DNA from: an uncultured Flavobacteriales bacterium
GTDB lineage: Bacteria > Bacteroidota > Bacteroidia > Flavobacteriales_D > Parvicellaceae
Length of the DNA stretch: 44,502 bases
NCBI GenBank assembly: GCA_913030835.1
Contig: CAJWDP010000024.1
Location: forward strand, 1 to 44,502
Direction of reading: 5' to 3'
Position numbers and translations under genes: made by a program. The notes beneath the pieces are model-generated. The model did not search any database. It was not told the DNA's origin and was given only the letters and a program-made list of their open reading frames with translations. Numbering within the stretch: the stretch's first letter is position 1; each line of letters begins with the position of its first letter. Of the stretch, positions 17,588-27,600 are shown in pieces.

Positions 17588-20500
17588 TTATACTTCAATG
17601 GCCATGAAAAGAATATCATCCGTTTGCGGATAATGCGCTTGCCACTCTACTAGTTTTGAATTGATGAGCTTTTCTTGCTCCTCTATTGCCAATCCGTTCA
17701 CTTCTTCTAGAATATCAAACAGCCCGGTGATCTTTAACTTCTTTTTTTCTGGACCTCCGAACTGATCTGGATAACCATCGCTGAAAAGATAGATTACATC
17801 TCCTTGTTTTATCTCCAGTTCATGAAGATCGTAGCTTTTATCACTATGTTCACCACCAACAGATCTACGGTTGCCTCTGTAAAATGAGCGCTCTCCATCT
17901 CGATATAGGATCAATGGCCTTACGGCAGAAGCCCACCGTAAACGACCCTCTCTAAAATTGAATGAACAAACCACTACATCCATGCCGTCCTTAGTCTCTA
18001 AATCCTCCTGTTCCTGGTTCATCATATAGCCAAAAGACTTGTCAAGCTGAGTAATGATCTCGTTTGGATCGGTTATGTTCTTAATGTCAAAAATTTCGCG
18101 AAGCAGCTGCTGTCCGATAATGGAAAGAAATGCCCCTGGCACACCATGTCCAGTGCAATCTCCGCACACCAGCATAATTTCATCTCCACGCTTGTTGATC
18201 CAATAAAAATCGCCAGATACTATGTCACGCGGACGATAAGAAACGAATGATTTCGGAAAGAAATACTTAAAATCATTGTCGTCGGGAAGAACAGCATCCT
18301 GAATTCTTTTCGCGTAATTGATACTGTCCGTAATGTCCTTATTCGTAATCTCAAGTTTTTCTTTTTGCTCCAGCACCTCTTTACTCCGTATTGCCAGCTC
18401 CTTTTCTAGTTCATCCTGTCTGATCTTGTACCTTCTTTCCCGGTACTTCACATACCAGTAAATTGAAACAACAAGTAACAAGAAACAAGCCACCCAAAAC
18501 CACCATCTTTTCCAATACGGCATCGCTATCACGATCCTAAGAACTTCCAGCTCTTCAGAACCTTGAAGATCATCATTGTAGGCCTTGACTTTCAAGACAT
18601 ATTCGCCATCCGTTAGTTTGTTGAATTTTATCTCGGGAATTGGAGATATATCAGACCATTCGTTGTCGTAGTTTTCAAGTATGTATGAAAATTGAACGTC
18701 CTTGGGATGTTTCAAAGACAAACCCCTCAGTAATACACTAAAATCATATCTTCCGGCAACCAGACTCAATTCCTCTACAATGTCAATAGGTTCGCCATTA
18801 ACAGTAATCTCCTCAACGCCAATAACCGGCGTAACTAAGTTGATAAAATCATTGTTGCCATTGTATTTTAGCAACCCCTCTTGAGAACCGTACCAAATAT
18901 CGTTTCCTCGTTTAGCAAGTGCTGATTTTAAATACGCTTTGTTAGCGCCATCCTCACTTTCAAAAACTCGAATATCCGAAGTCTCAATGTCAATTCTGGA
19001 TAAATATCCATTATGAGTAACCCAAAGCATTTTCCTACTGTCCTCAATAATCCCATAACAGAAGTTAGATGCCAGTCCCTCATTGGTGGAAAACTGCTCG
19101 AATTGATCATTTAAAAACCGAAAGACACCATCTCCTTGAGAGGCAAGATAGATCCCCCCGTCAGATAATTTATCAATGTGAAAAATATTAAGCAAGCTGT
19201 AGTTTTCAGAGTATCTCCTGTTGGTTAAATGTCCGTTCTTCAAAATGGATAGCTCGGCACTTTCCGTACCAATGTATAGCGCCTTTTCGTCATCATCAAA
19301 ATACAAACAATTTACCCTGTTGTGCGAAAGTCCGGAGGAAATATCGTAGTGGTTCAGGGCATTAAATTCACCGATTTCATACAAACCATTGTAGGTGCCC
19401 ACCCATATCTGATTGCCATACCCTGAAATATCGTTAATCGTGCTTGCAAGATAATCTGAGGTAAGCGACCACTTACGAACCTGTTTTGAAGACCTATCAC
19501 AAACAAACAATCCATTATTTGATGTTCCGATCCACAACTGGTTTTTTTGATCAGCATATAAACAGGTAATGTTGCTTACGTTCTCAACAACAATCGTATC
19601 TAGATTGCTGAAATTATCATCCTCAACTTTAATTATTTTATTTTTAGTTGCGATGTACATTTCGTTCACATCAACCAAAATATCCTGAACAGGAATTTCA
19701 GAGGACATCAGATAGTAAGTGAAAACCTCTCTTGAATGCTTGTAAACTCCACTTCCGTATGCTCCAACCCACATCGTCCCTTCCCGGTCAATAAATGTGG
19801 TTTGAATGTTTGATGTTCCCAGACCATTTTCCTCGGAATAATGAACCATTCCATTCTGGCCTAATTTGTAAATTCCCATATTGAATGTGGACAGATAAAG
19901 ATTGTTTTCGTCATCCGTGCACAAATCCTTTATCAATATCTCATCTGGGAGGTCTAAGCGAACGGGGTCATTGTCCCCTTTTCCTAGTAAATAAACTCCA
20001 CTTTGGTTGGTTCCAATAGCGATACCTACTCTCCCCAAAGATTGCAGGCTCTGGATATTCTGCTGATCAAGGTAACGATCGGAAAAAAAGAGCTCATCCT
20101 GTGAATCACTTAAATAATAATGCTCTACACCATTACTAGTGGCTACAAATAACTCGTTGTCTTCTGAAATCAGGAGATCATTCACATTTTTACCATCAAA
20201 CTGATCAAAAAACATGCGTTGTATCCCAGACTTTATATCAATTTGAAAAACTCCGCCCTGCTGACTCGAAAACCATACAACTCCCTCCTCATCCTCAGCT
20301 ATTCCGGTTATCAAAGAGTTGACCTCAAAATCTAGATCATACGGACTTATTTCATTTCCATGGATGAAAGACAACCCACCTTCTTTATGACCAATCCAAA
20401 CAATACCCGTTTTACTCTTATATAATTTGGAAACAAAGTCTTCAGCTAATCCATCCTGAGTGTATTTCATTTCGAACGAAACACCGTCGAAAACACCTAA

Positions 20501-20674
20501 ACCTTCGCCTGTTCCTACTACTAGATACCCTCTCGCATCCTGAGTGATTGAATAAATAAATGGATCGGTTAAGCCCACTTCAAGTCCATACGCCTGAAAC
20601 TGATAAAATTGCCCTCTACACCAATGGGCGGAGAGGAACAAAGACAACACAAAAATCAACCGAAATACACTCAT
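17588..20674 (-). CDS. Membrane sensor: beta-propeller + Y_Y_Y + SpoIIE/PP2C phosphatase
   Basis: A 1028-residue inner-membrane signalling protein. A signal peptide (1-22) leads to a periplasmic beta-propeller of two-component-regulator type (about 25-600; repeats such as GTMWVGAYGSGVYK and QLWIGTSNNGLFVCD), a Y_Y_Y domain (about 650-705), one transmembrane helix (about 720-740, W-F-W-V-A-C-F-L-L-L-V-V-S-I-Y-W), a coiled coil (about 745-795), and a C-terminal PP2C-type Ser/Thr phosphatase of the SpoIIE class (about 800-1028). The metal-binding Asp residues are visible in DIVSGDFYW, CGDCTGHGVPGA and FSDGYPDQFGG. It probably converts an extracellular signal into dephosphorylation of a cytoplasmic protein. 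The SiaC-like protein at the head of this gene cluster is the obvious candidate substrate. It is the last gene of the run, 42 bases after its neighbour. Confidence 0.92.
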   Translation of the reverse strand: MSVFRLIFVLSLFLSAHWCRGQFYQFQAYGLEVGLTDPFIYSITQDARGYLVVGTGEGLGVFDGVSFEMKYTQDGLAEDFVSKLYKSKTGIVWIGHKEGGLSFIHGNEISPYDLDFEVNSLITGIAEDEEGVVWFSSQQGGVFQIDIKSGIQRMFFDQFDGKNVNDLLISEDNELFVATSNGVEHYYLSDSQDELFFSDRYLDQQNIQSLQSLGRVGIAIGTNQSGVYLLGKGDNDPVRLDLPDEILIKDLCTDDENNLYLSTFNMGIYKLGQNGMVHYSEENGLGTSNIQTTFIDREGTMWVGAYGSGVYKHSREVFTYYLMSSEIPVQDILVDVNEMYIATKNKIIKVEDDNFSNLDTIVVENVSNITCLYADQKNQLWIGTSNNGLFVCDRSSKQVRKWSLTSDYLASTINDISGYGNQIWVGTYNGLYEIGEFNALNHYDISSGLSHNRVNCLYFDDDEKALYIGTESAELSILKNGHLTNRRYSENYSLLNIFHIDKLSDGGIYLASQGDGVFRFLNDQFEQFSTNEGLASNFCYGIIEDSRKMLWVTHNGYLSRIDIETSDIRVFESEDGANKAYLKSALAKRGNDIWYGSQEGLLKYNGNNDFINLVTPVIGVEEITVNGEPIDIVEELSLVAGRYDFSVLLRGLSLKHPKDVQFSYILENYDNEWSDISPIPEIKFNKLTDGEYVLKVKAYNDDLQGSEELEVLRIVIAMPYWKRWWFWVACFLLLVVSIYWYVKYRERRYKIRQDELEKELAIRSKEVLEQKEKLEITNKDITDSINYAKRIQDAVLPDDNDFKYFFPKSFVSYRPRDIVSGDFYWINKRGDEIMLVCGDCTGHGVPGAFLSIIGQQLLREIFDIKNITDPNEIITQLDKSFGYMMNQEQEDLETKDGMDVVVCSFNFREGRLRWASAVRPLILYRDGERSFYRGNRRSVGGEHSDKSYDLHELEIKQGDVIYLFSDGYPDQFGGPEKKKLKITGLFDILEEVNGLAIEEQEKLINSKLVEWQAHYPQTDDILFMAIEV

Positions 20675-20716
20675 TCTAACAATGTAACAATAATGATTTA
20701 AAATTTACTTCTTTAG

Positions 20717-21679
20717 CTAAGGATCCGGAGTAGCTGTTGAGCTACCTTGAAATTTCGGTATACCCCCAATTGGAACCGTATAAAAAGGAAGAAACTCCCC
20801 GTATTGATTCGTAACATAAAAAACGACATTGTTGTTTCTTACTTTCTTGGATAAGCTTTTGGAAAAGCGAATATCCAATGATTTACCTTTTTCGGGAGCC
20901 TTTACGAAGTATTGACTAGTTGACCATTTATTGTTTTCAGACACCTGTAAGGGAAACGAAAGCGTAGCTACACTATAAATTTTAATCCCACCATCTTTAT
21001 CCCAATCAAAATTGGCCTGTTTAATGGAAATGACTTTATCGTCTATGTAAGGATAAATATGCGACACCTGATTCGGATCATCATGAAGCCTGAAGGTGTA
21101 TTCAAAAGTGAATGCATTACCTCCTTCTACCGGAACATTCATTGTTCCACTTGACGAGAGAAAATATTTGTACAAATTTCCGTCATCCCCACTAATTCCC
21201 TCGCAAATCAATTTGAACACATAACCAAAATAATCTTCCGAATATTCCCCTTCAGACGGATTGAATGGGCCAAATGTGTACCATGCTTTGTCGTACTGAA
21301 CAGCTTCACCAAAGGTTTTGGAAAACAAAAGGTTCCCACTTTTGAAATTACCCGAAGGTGATGTTTGCCTCGCGTCACCTTCTGTAATGCACCCTTTACC
21401 ACCATACACGGAAAATTTTGCTTTCGTATTGAAGCTTCCCGCTTTTTCATCTATTTCCCCACCTACATCTGGATCGTAAATCCTAATATAAATCGGCTTC
21501 TTATTGTATCTCGGAACGCTAAAAAAGAAAACCTGAGTAAAATCATCATCTCCGTAGGATGTTTCTGCATCCTTCCCAAAAGTAACCAAATACGGTATAT
21601 TCTCTTCTTTTGCTGGAACTGACTGAGCCATAGCACTTCCAAAAATCATCACTATCAATCCTGTTACAATTACTTTCAT
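20717..21679 (-). CDS. Secreted protein of unknown function in the adhesin cluster
   Basis: A 320-residue protein with a signal peptide (1-18, ending SAMAQ) and a predicted all-beta mature part rich in Tyr, Phe, Gly and Lys, without a T9SS sorting domain or lipobox. A segment near residues 60-85 (KKPIYIRIYDPDVGGEIDEK) and one near 150 (GEYSEDYFGYVFKLICEGIS) look like a beta-sandwich or C2-like fold, but I recognise no family. It sits 25 bases after the OmpA-family gene and 42 bases before the phosphatase gene, all on one strand, so it is almost certainly part of the same transcription unit. A periplasmic role between the surface apparatus and the sensor domain of the phosphatase is a guess from position alone. 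Confidence 0.78.
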   Translation of the reverse strand: MKVIVTGLIVMIFGSAMAQSVPAKEENIPYLVTFGKDAETSYGDDDFTQVFFFSVPRYNKKPIYIRIYDPDVGGEIDEKAGSFNTKAKFSVYGGKGCITEGDARQTSPSGNFKSGNLLFSKTFGEAVQYDKAWYTFGPFNPSEGEYSEDYFGYVFKLICEGISGDDGNLYKYFLSSSGTMNVPVEGGNAFTFEYTFRLHDDPNQVSHIYPYIDDKVISIKQANFDWDKDGGIKIYSVATLSFPLQVSENNKWSTSQYFVKAPEKGKSLDIRFSKSLSKKVRNNNVVFYVTNQYGEFLPFYTVPIGGIPKFQGSSTATPDP

Positions 21680-21704
21680 ACACCTTGCACTACCAATTTA
21701 ATGC

Positions 21705-23744
21705 CTAATTTTCTATTAGTCTTACTTCAACTTTACGATAATACCTTAATAATTCTGCTTCTCCCTCCGAAACTCTCACCTCACCCAATGCATCCAACGA
21801 TATATTATCTAATGGAATGCCACATTTTTCCAGGTAGGACGCAACATTTTTAGCACGTCTGTAACTAAGTTTTTTATTTGATCGGACACTTCCTTTAGGG
21901 TCAGCATATCCCAGTACTTCCAGTTTGCTTTCCGAGTTTAATTTTCTCGAGAATATGTTCAGATTTGATTCATTATATGCAGTGATCTCATCTTTTCCCG
22001 GAGAAAAAAAGATAAGCACTTCCTTGTTGTCCAAACTAACGTCGTAATTGAGCTCAAATGATACAACTTTGCTTTCAAACCCAAGCTCTCTCATTTCCTT
22101 ATACAATTGGTATAAACTCGCAACCTTATCCGACTCTCCGACTGTATATTGGTAAATACTGTCTACTTCATTGAATCTTTCGGTTATCGGGTAATTTACT
22201 TTCATAAAAATAGAATCGCTCAATGCTTCTTGCTTTATCGAATTTAATAGTTCAACCGTATACCTGAGTTTCTTTTGTTCCTCCTCTGGCTCTTTTTCCT
22301 GATGGACCTGTATTAGTTCGTAATTTCTAATTACGGTATTCAAATCAACGACTTCAATTTTCTTAGAAACGCATGAAAAATTGTCTTCAAAGTCCAATAT
22401 ACCTAATTGGACTTCCTGCGTACCGACTTCACCAAAAGAGCGATTCACTTGTTCCTGCATCTGAATTCCTCCATCATAAAAATTCCAATACAGTTCCTGA
22501 GCTGAAACTTTCATTCCAGAAAGGTCGGCTTTGAACTCGGCATAGTCATTTACCCGAATTGAATCTGGCCCTAAAACGTATGGTCTGGATTCGAGCTTTA
22601 TGTTAATCTTAACTTCCGACACATTAAAATAGGTTTCGTTTTCAACAGTATCAATCAGAGACAAAGACGCTGTATACTCACCCAATTTCGAATAGCAATG
22701 ACGTACTTGCAATCCAAATTTTGTATTCCCGTCTCCTAGATCCCACACATACTTTAATGGTAGATCATTGTCATCCAGAATATTATTTTCACGAATTTTG
22801 TAGCAATAATTGACCTTTTTGTCAGGAGCACAATCTTTAAAAACCGGAAGCGCTTTCTCAAAATAGTACAATTGATCACTTCCGCTTCTATCGCTTCCCA
22901 AATAGCCAGTTAGGCCATCATCTTTTAGGGTTATGCCAAAATCGTCCGACTTCGAATTGATCGTGGAATCAAGTGAGACTGGTTTGCCGTACCGAAATAA
23001 TTCTTCCTCCCAATGACTTTTGTAAATATCCAATCCTCCTCTCCCACCTTTGCCATCGCTGGAATACAACAACCATTCATCTTTGAAAAATGAAGGAAAA
23101 AGCTCATCCCCTTTTGAATTTACTAGTTTTCCTAAGTTTCTGGGTTTTGTCCATCCTCCCAAATGATCTCTCAAAGAAAGATAAAGATCATAACCACCAA
23201 AACCTCCAGGCATGTCAGAAGCAAAAATCAATATACTGCCGTCTTTGTTCACTGCAGGATGGAGCAAATTGCAATCCGGTCGATTGTATTTAAAAGCAAT
23301 CGGATTTCTCCAACGCTCACCCTTGCCTTTTTTTGCAATGAATATTCCTAGAGTTCGATCCCTTTTAGAATTTGAAAAATTCGTAAGGTCTGAATTCCTT
23401 GTGAAAAATACATGACTCTCATCTTGAGTAAAACAAACCGGGCCGTCATTCAATTCGGTTGTGAGCTGATCCGAAAAAAGCTCTGGACCACCTCCTACAT
23501 TTAAAGCATTGAATATTTTTTGATAGTATAAACTAAATGGGGTTTCACCCGTTTCGTCACGTACAGTTTTTACAATACTTCTTCTCGCATTGCTCATAAA
23601 CACAATTCCTTGCTTATAGATTACAGGGCAGATATTCGAATTGCCCAGTCCGTCTATTTCCAGCATCGTTAATTTACTGCCTTGAGAAAAAACGCAAGTT
23701 GCCATATGGCAAAAAATGAACGCTATGCAAATCAATCTAATCAA
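21705..23744 (-). CDS. PD40/PKD/OmpA-family protein of the adhesin cluster
   Basis: A 679-residue envelope protein. Signal peptide (1-21, ending CVFSQ); PD40-type propeller blades (about 25-300, such as LIFASDMPGGFGGYDLYLS and WLLYSSDGKGGRGGLDIYKS); a PKD domain (about 325-385, KYVWDLGDGN) and a second PKD-like domain (about 395-470); a helical spacer; and an OmpA-type peptidoglycan-binding domain (about 565-679, LEVLGYADPKGS, LSYRRAKNVASYL, YYRKVEVRL). It should tether the exported adhesin apparatus to the cell wall. The start is a TTG that overlaps the stop codon of the SprF-like gene as TTGA; the only nearby ATG (residue 14) would destroy the signal peptide. Similar PD40/OmpA proteins often accompany SprF-family genes in Bacteroidota. 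Confidence 0.9.
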   Translation of the reverse strand: MIRLICIAFIFCHMATCVFSQGSKLTMLEIDGLGNSNICPVIYKQGIVFMSNARRSIVKTVRDETGETPFSLYYQKIFNALNVGGGPELFSDQLTTELNDGPVCFTQDESHVFFTRNSDLTNFSNSKRDRTLGIFIAKKGKGERWRNPIAFKYNRPDCNLLHPAVNKDGSILIFASDMPGGFGGYDLYLSLRDHLGGWTKPRNLGKLVNSKGDELFPSFFKDEWLLYSSDGKGGRGGLDIYKSHWEEELFRYGKPVSLDSTINSKSDDFGITLKDDGLTGYLGSDRSGSDQLYYFEKALPVFKDCAPDKKVNYCYKIRENNILDDNDLPLKYVWDLGDGNTKFGLQVRHCYSKLGEYTASLSLIDTVENETYFNVSEVKINIKLESRPYVLGPDSIRVNDYAEFKADLSGMKVSAQELYWNFYDGGIQMQEQVNRSFGEVGTQEVQLGILDFEDNFSCVSKKIEVVDLNTVIRNYELIQVHQEKEPEEEQKKLRYTVELLNSIKQEALSDSIFMKVNYPITERFNEVDSIYQYTVGESDKVASLYQLYKEMRELGFESKVVSFELNYDVSLDNKEVLIFFSPGKDEITAYNESNLNIFSRKLNSESKLEVLGYADPKGSVRSNKKLSYRRAKNVASYLEKCGIPLDNISLDALGEVRVSEGEAELLRYYRKVEVRLIEN

Positions 23745-24661
23745 AGATGTCGAGGATTTTTTGCTTTACTGTTAAACAAGCTGGTATATATAATTGATAG
23801 TTCCAAGGTGCCCGATCTGTATGAGTACAGTTTCGAAGTTGGTATTTCATATTGAAAACCGACATCAAGCTGCTCAATAATATTCACACGACTCATTAAT
23901 AGAAACCCTTCACTGCTCCTGTAACCAAATCCGAGTTGTACAATTTCTTTGAATTCCGCAGAAGTGATGACATCTAATTGCGAATCCATGGTGACATGAT
24001 ATTTGAAGAGACCTCCCAACCTTAGCTCTATTCCCGGCGTTATCTGATATGCATAGAGCGATCTTATTAAGAAATTGTAGTTTCCAAATCGATGTTGTAC
24101 GTCGAATTGTCTTGAACTCTGGCTATAAGTGGTTGTCAAAAATTTAGGAACAGACAAACCCAACTCAAACCCCTGATAGGTATATTTTACTCCGCCACTA
24201 AAATTTGGGAGAATACCCAATGGCGAATCTGCCAGGAAAATCTGGTCACCGGGATGCGTCACGTCTAGCTCTGAATATCTTACTCTTTGAAAAAACAGGC
24301 CTCCACCAACACCAAAAATCAGTGAATGATGGTCTGCTAATTTTAATCTGTAAGCATAATTCGTAATAATTCCAGATTCCGAGGAAACACCCAGCTGGTC
24401 TCTGTAAAAAATGAACCCTAAAGCCATGTCTTCCCGCTTGAATGGACTTTGTATCGACAAGTTCTGCGTAGTTGGCGAGCCGTCAACCTGAATCCATTGT
24501 TTTCGAAAAGAATATTGAGAGACAAATGCACCTTGATATCCGGTGCTAGCCGGATTAAGCAACATTTCATTGAACATGTACTGACCAATTACCGGGAACT
24601 CTTGCGCAACAGTTCCAACAGAAACAAACATCAATGCCCATATTTTAATAAATGTTCTCAA
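23741..24661 (-). CDS. PorP/SprF-family T9SS outer-membrane protein
   Basis: A 306-residue protein with signal peptide (1-19, ending GTVAQ) followed directly by FPVIGQYMFNEMLLNPASTG, the signature opening of the PorP/SprF family, then an outer-membrane beta-barrel pattern (ALGFIFYRDQLG, YRLKLADHHSLIFGVGGG, LSIIYTSLF). In gliding flavobacteria SprF is needed to export and attach the adhesin SprB, which carries a type B sorting domain. Here the gene follows an adhesin with exactly that domain type. The start is a TTG overlapping the adhesin stop codon as TTGA; the first in-frame ATG (residue 11) would cut the signal peptide. The family is clear; the partner is inferred from position. Confidence 0.93.
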   Translation of the reverse strand: MRTFIKIWALMFVSVGTVAQEFPVIGQYMFNEMLLNPASTGYQGAFVSQYSFRKQWIQVDGSPTTQNLSIQSPFKREDMALGFIFYRDQLGVSSESGIITNYAYRLKLADHHSLIFGVGGGLFFQRVRYSELDVTHPGDQIFLADSPLGILPNFSGGVKYTYQGFELGLSVPKFLTTTYSQSSRQFDVQHRFGNYNFLIRSLYAYQITPGIELRLGGLFKYHVTMDSQLDVITSAEFKEIVQLGFGYRSSEGFLLMSRVNIIEQLDVGFQYEIPTSKLYSYRSGTLELSIIYTSLFNSKAKNPRHL

Positions 24662-27600
24662 TTGCTCTTTATTAATAGAAACCCGGTTAGCTGGTAGCCA
24701 TCCAAAGTGATCTCGTAAAAATAGGTGTCGTCAATTAAACGCTCCTCGTTCATATTGGTTCCCTTCCAGTCGTTATTATAGTCCGAGTCTTGGAACACCA
24801 GTTTCCCCCACCGATCGTAAATTTTTATCTCTTTTGTACTGAATTGGGCTATTCCGGGTACGATAAATTCATCGTTTAGACCATCTTGGTTAGGTGACAG
24901 ACCTTCCGGTATGGCAATTTCTTTAAACTCCAATATCACTTCATCGATAACAGGAGGGCAGCTTCCGTTCTGAGTTATCCACTCCAATTCGTAAATTCCA
25001 AACGTACTAGGGAAAAATTCACTGTTAGGATTGAACATATCCTGAACTTCTCCAGAACCAAAAATCAAGTTCCAGTAACCAGATCCCAGCAGCACCGAAT
25101 CTGCGTTAAGATTTGTCTCCAAAAGCTCTAAAATGTATTGATCTTCTCCAGCATAGGAGGTAATTTGCTGATCAAAAGTAATTAGCACCGTATCGCTCGC
25201 TTCGCATGAAGGTGGACCAGTAATTTCCCAAATCAGTTGGTACGTGCCATAGCCCGGTGAATTACAGACAGAGTTGATATCCGTCTCATTGTCAATCAAT
25301 ATGGAATCTGAATACCAAAATCCACCCATGTTAGTTTCACCTTCAAGCATGTACTCAAGGCCACATACAGAATCATCAATACCAGCAGAAATATCCGGAT
25401 TCGGCAATACCTCAATTGGATACGTGGAATCTTTTGAGCAAGCCACATTTGATACGGTATACGTTATGTTATGCAATCCAACTCCAGCCAGCTGAGCTAA
25501 AAAATCACTTGATGAAATCACTCCCGGACCACTAAAAAAGCCAATCGGATTCGCTCTTAAGGACCTGAGATCAATCGTATCGGCCTGAAGACATAACTGA
25601 CTTGGAAGTGTGTCCCAATGGGGAAAGATAGGTGGCAAGACTTCGATATTAAAAACACAGCTATTCATATTTGAATCCAAATCAAGAACCGTGTATTTTA
25701 GTCCAGTTACTCCCACGGGGAACGTATATACGCTATTGTTCGGCAATATCGTACTTCCAATTGACGTGGTTAACGAACGAATCCCACAGCTATCCGAATA
25801 TATAGGTTCGGGATAATGAAATACACTGTCGCAAAGCACAGTATCTGAGGGGCATATTAAAAATGGACCTATTGTATCTAGTATAGTGATTGTCTGGGTG
25901 CAAGTGGTGGAATTTCCCCAATCATCTACAACTATCCAATCAATATTATGATCACCAACTGCAAAAAATGAAGGTGAAGGCGGAATACTTCCCAGAGTAT
26001 AAACCGAGTCCACACCGCAATTATCCACTGCATTCGGAGCCTCATAGCTTACAATTGCACCGCAGGTTACAGGGCTGCTGTATGCCGTATCATTTGCACA
26101 TAATGATATCACAGGAGGTTCAATATCTTGAATAAAATAAGTTACAGTTCCTGTATTCGTATTGCCTACTGCATCATATACCGTTAAATCGATTACATAA
26201 CTTGACAACAATCCCGATCCGGTAACAGGAATATCAAATCCTAAAGAATCTGTAGCAACCACATGTCCACCAAAACAGTTATCGGTAAAGGATGTATCGT
26301 AAATAGCGTAAAAACCGCACCTTCCAGGTCCAGCAACGGTATCCACAATTTGAGACGAGTTGTTGAAATTCGGAGCCTGATCATCCTGTACAATCACCTG
26401 AAATGAGCAGGTGTCCGAATTGCCCGCAAGATCAATTGCTACAAACGTGTTGACAATCGTATCCACTGGATAGAACGAACTCCCAGGCGGATAACCGGCA
26501 ATTTGAGTAATCGTCTGAACAGCACAATTGTCTGCCGCAATTGGGATTGAATAAGAAAAAAATGCACCACAGCTGTCCAGGTCATTCGATAAAACGGTGT
26601 CCGGCACACAGCTAATTAGAGGAGGTTGAATATCAATAACCGTCACGTGGAATGAACAAGTGTCAGCATTACCCGATGGATCCCTGTAAGCATATGAAAT
26701 TTCTGTACTTCCCACCGGGAAAAGATCACCGGACACATAACCGCTCGTATCCAGTTTTATCGTATCAAAATCCACAGTACAATTATCAAAAGCATCTGGC
26801 ATGGAAAAGCTGTATACCGCGCCACAACTATCCGGATTATTGAAGAGTGTTGTATCCGACAAGCATGAAATTATGGGAGCTGCCGTATCCAAGACGGTCA
26901 CAACAAAAGAACAGGTGTCGGAATTTCCTACAGCATCAGAAACAGAGTAAATTAATTCTGTGCTTCCTATTGGAAAAAAGTCACCTGAAGCATAACCTGA
27001 TGTGTCAATTTGATTAACAGTAAGGATGGTATCACAATTATCCATTGCAGTAGGCATCGAATAAGAAAAAAATGCACCGCATGTATCCGTATTATTGAGA
27101 ATAGTCGTATCTGGAATACAAACCAACTGCGGAGTCTCTGTATCGTTAACTGTTATTGAAAAGGAGCATGTATCGCCATTCCCCGAACTATCTATAACCG
27201 CAAAACTTAACACAGTTGTTCCCACGGGAAAGACATCACCAGATGAATATCCTGTGGTATCTATTTGTGATGGAGTAATTGAACCAAGACAATTGTCTGT
27301 AGCAACAATTGGAAGATAGCTATATACTGCTCCGCAAATTCCTGGATCATTGCTCAGGACTGTATCGGGAGGACAGTTTTGAATTACCGGTGCTTCCACA
27401 TCCATAACAGTAACCATAAAATCGCATGTGTCCTTATTACCTGAATTGTCTTCAATAACAAATTCCAACTGAGTTGACCCAATTGGAAATAAACTTCCAG
27501 AAGGAAGTCCTGTGAAGTTTATCGAAAAAGCAGTGTCACAGTTATCGTTGGCATTAGGCAAAGTATAGTTAAATATTGCGCCACAGCTGCCCGAATCGTT

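Noticed and set aside
17577-17588. Shared bidirectional terminator between the convergent genes ending at 17577 and 17588
   Set aside because: Only 10 bases separate the two stop codons and no hairpin is visible there.
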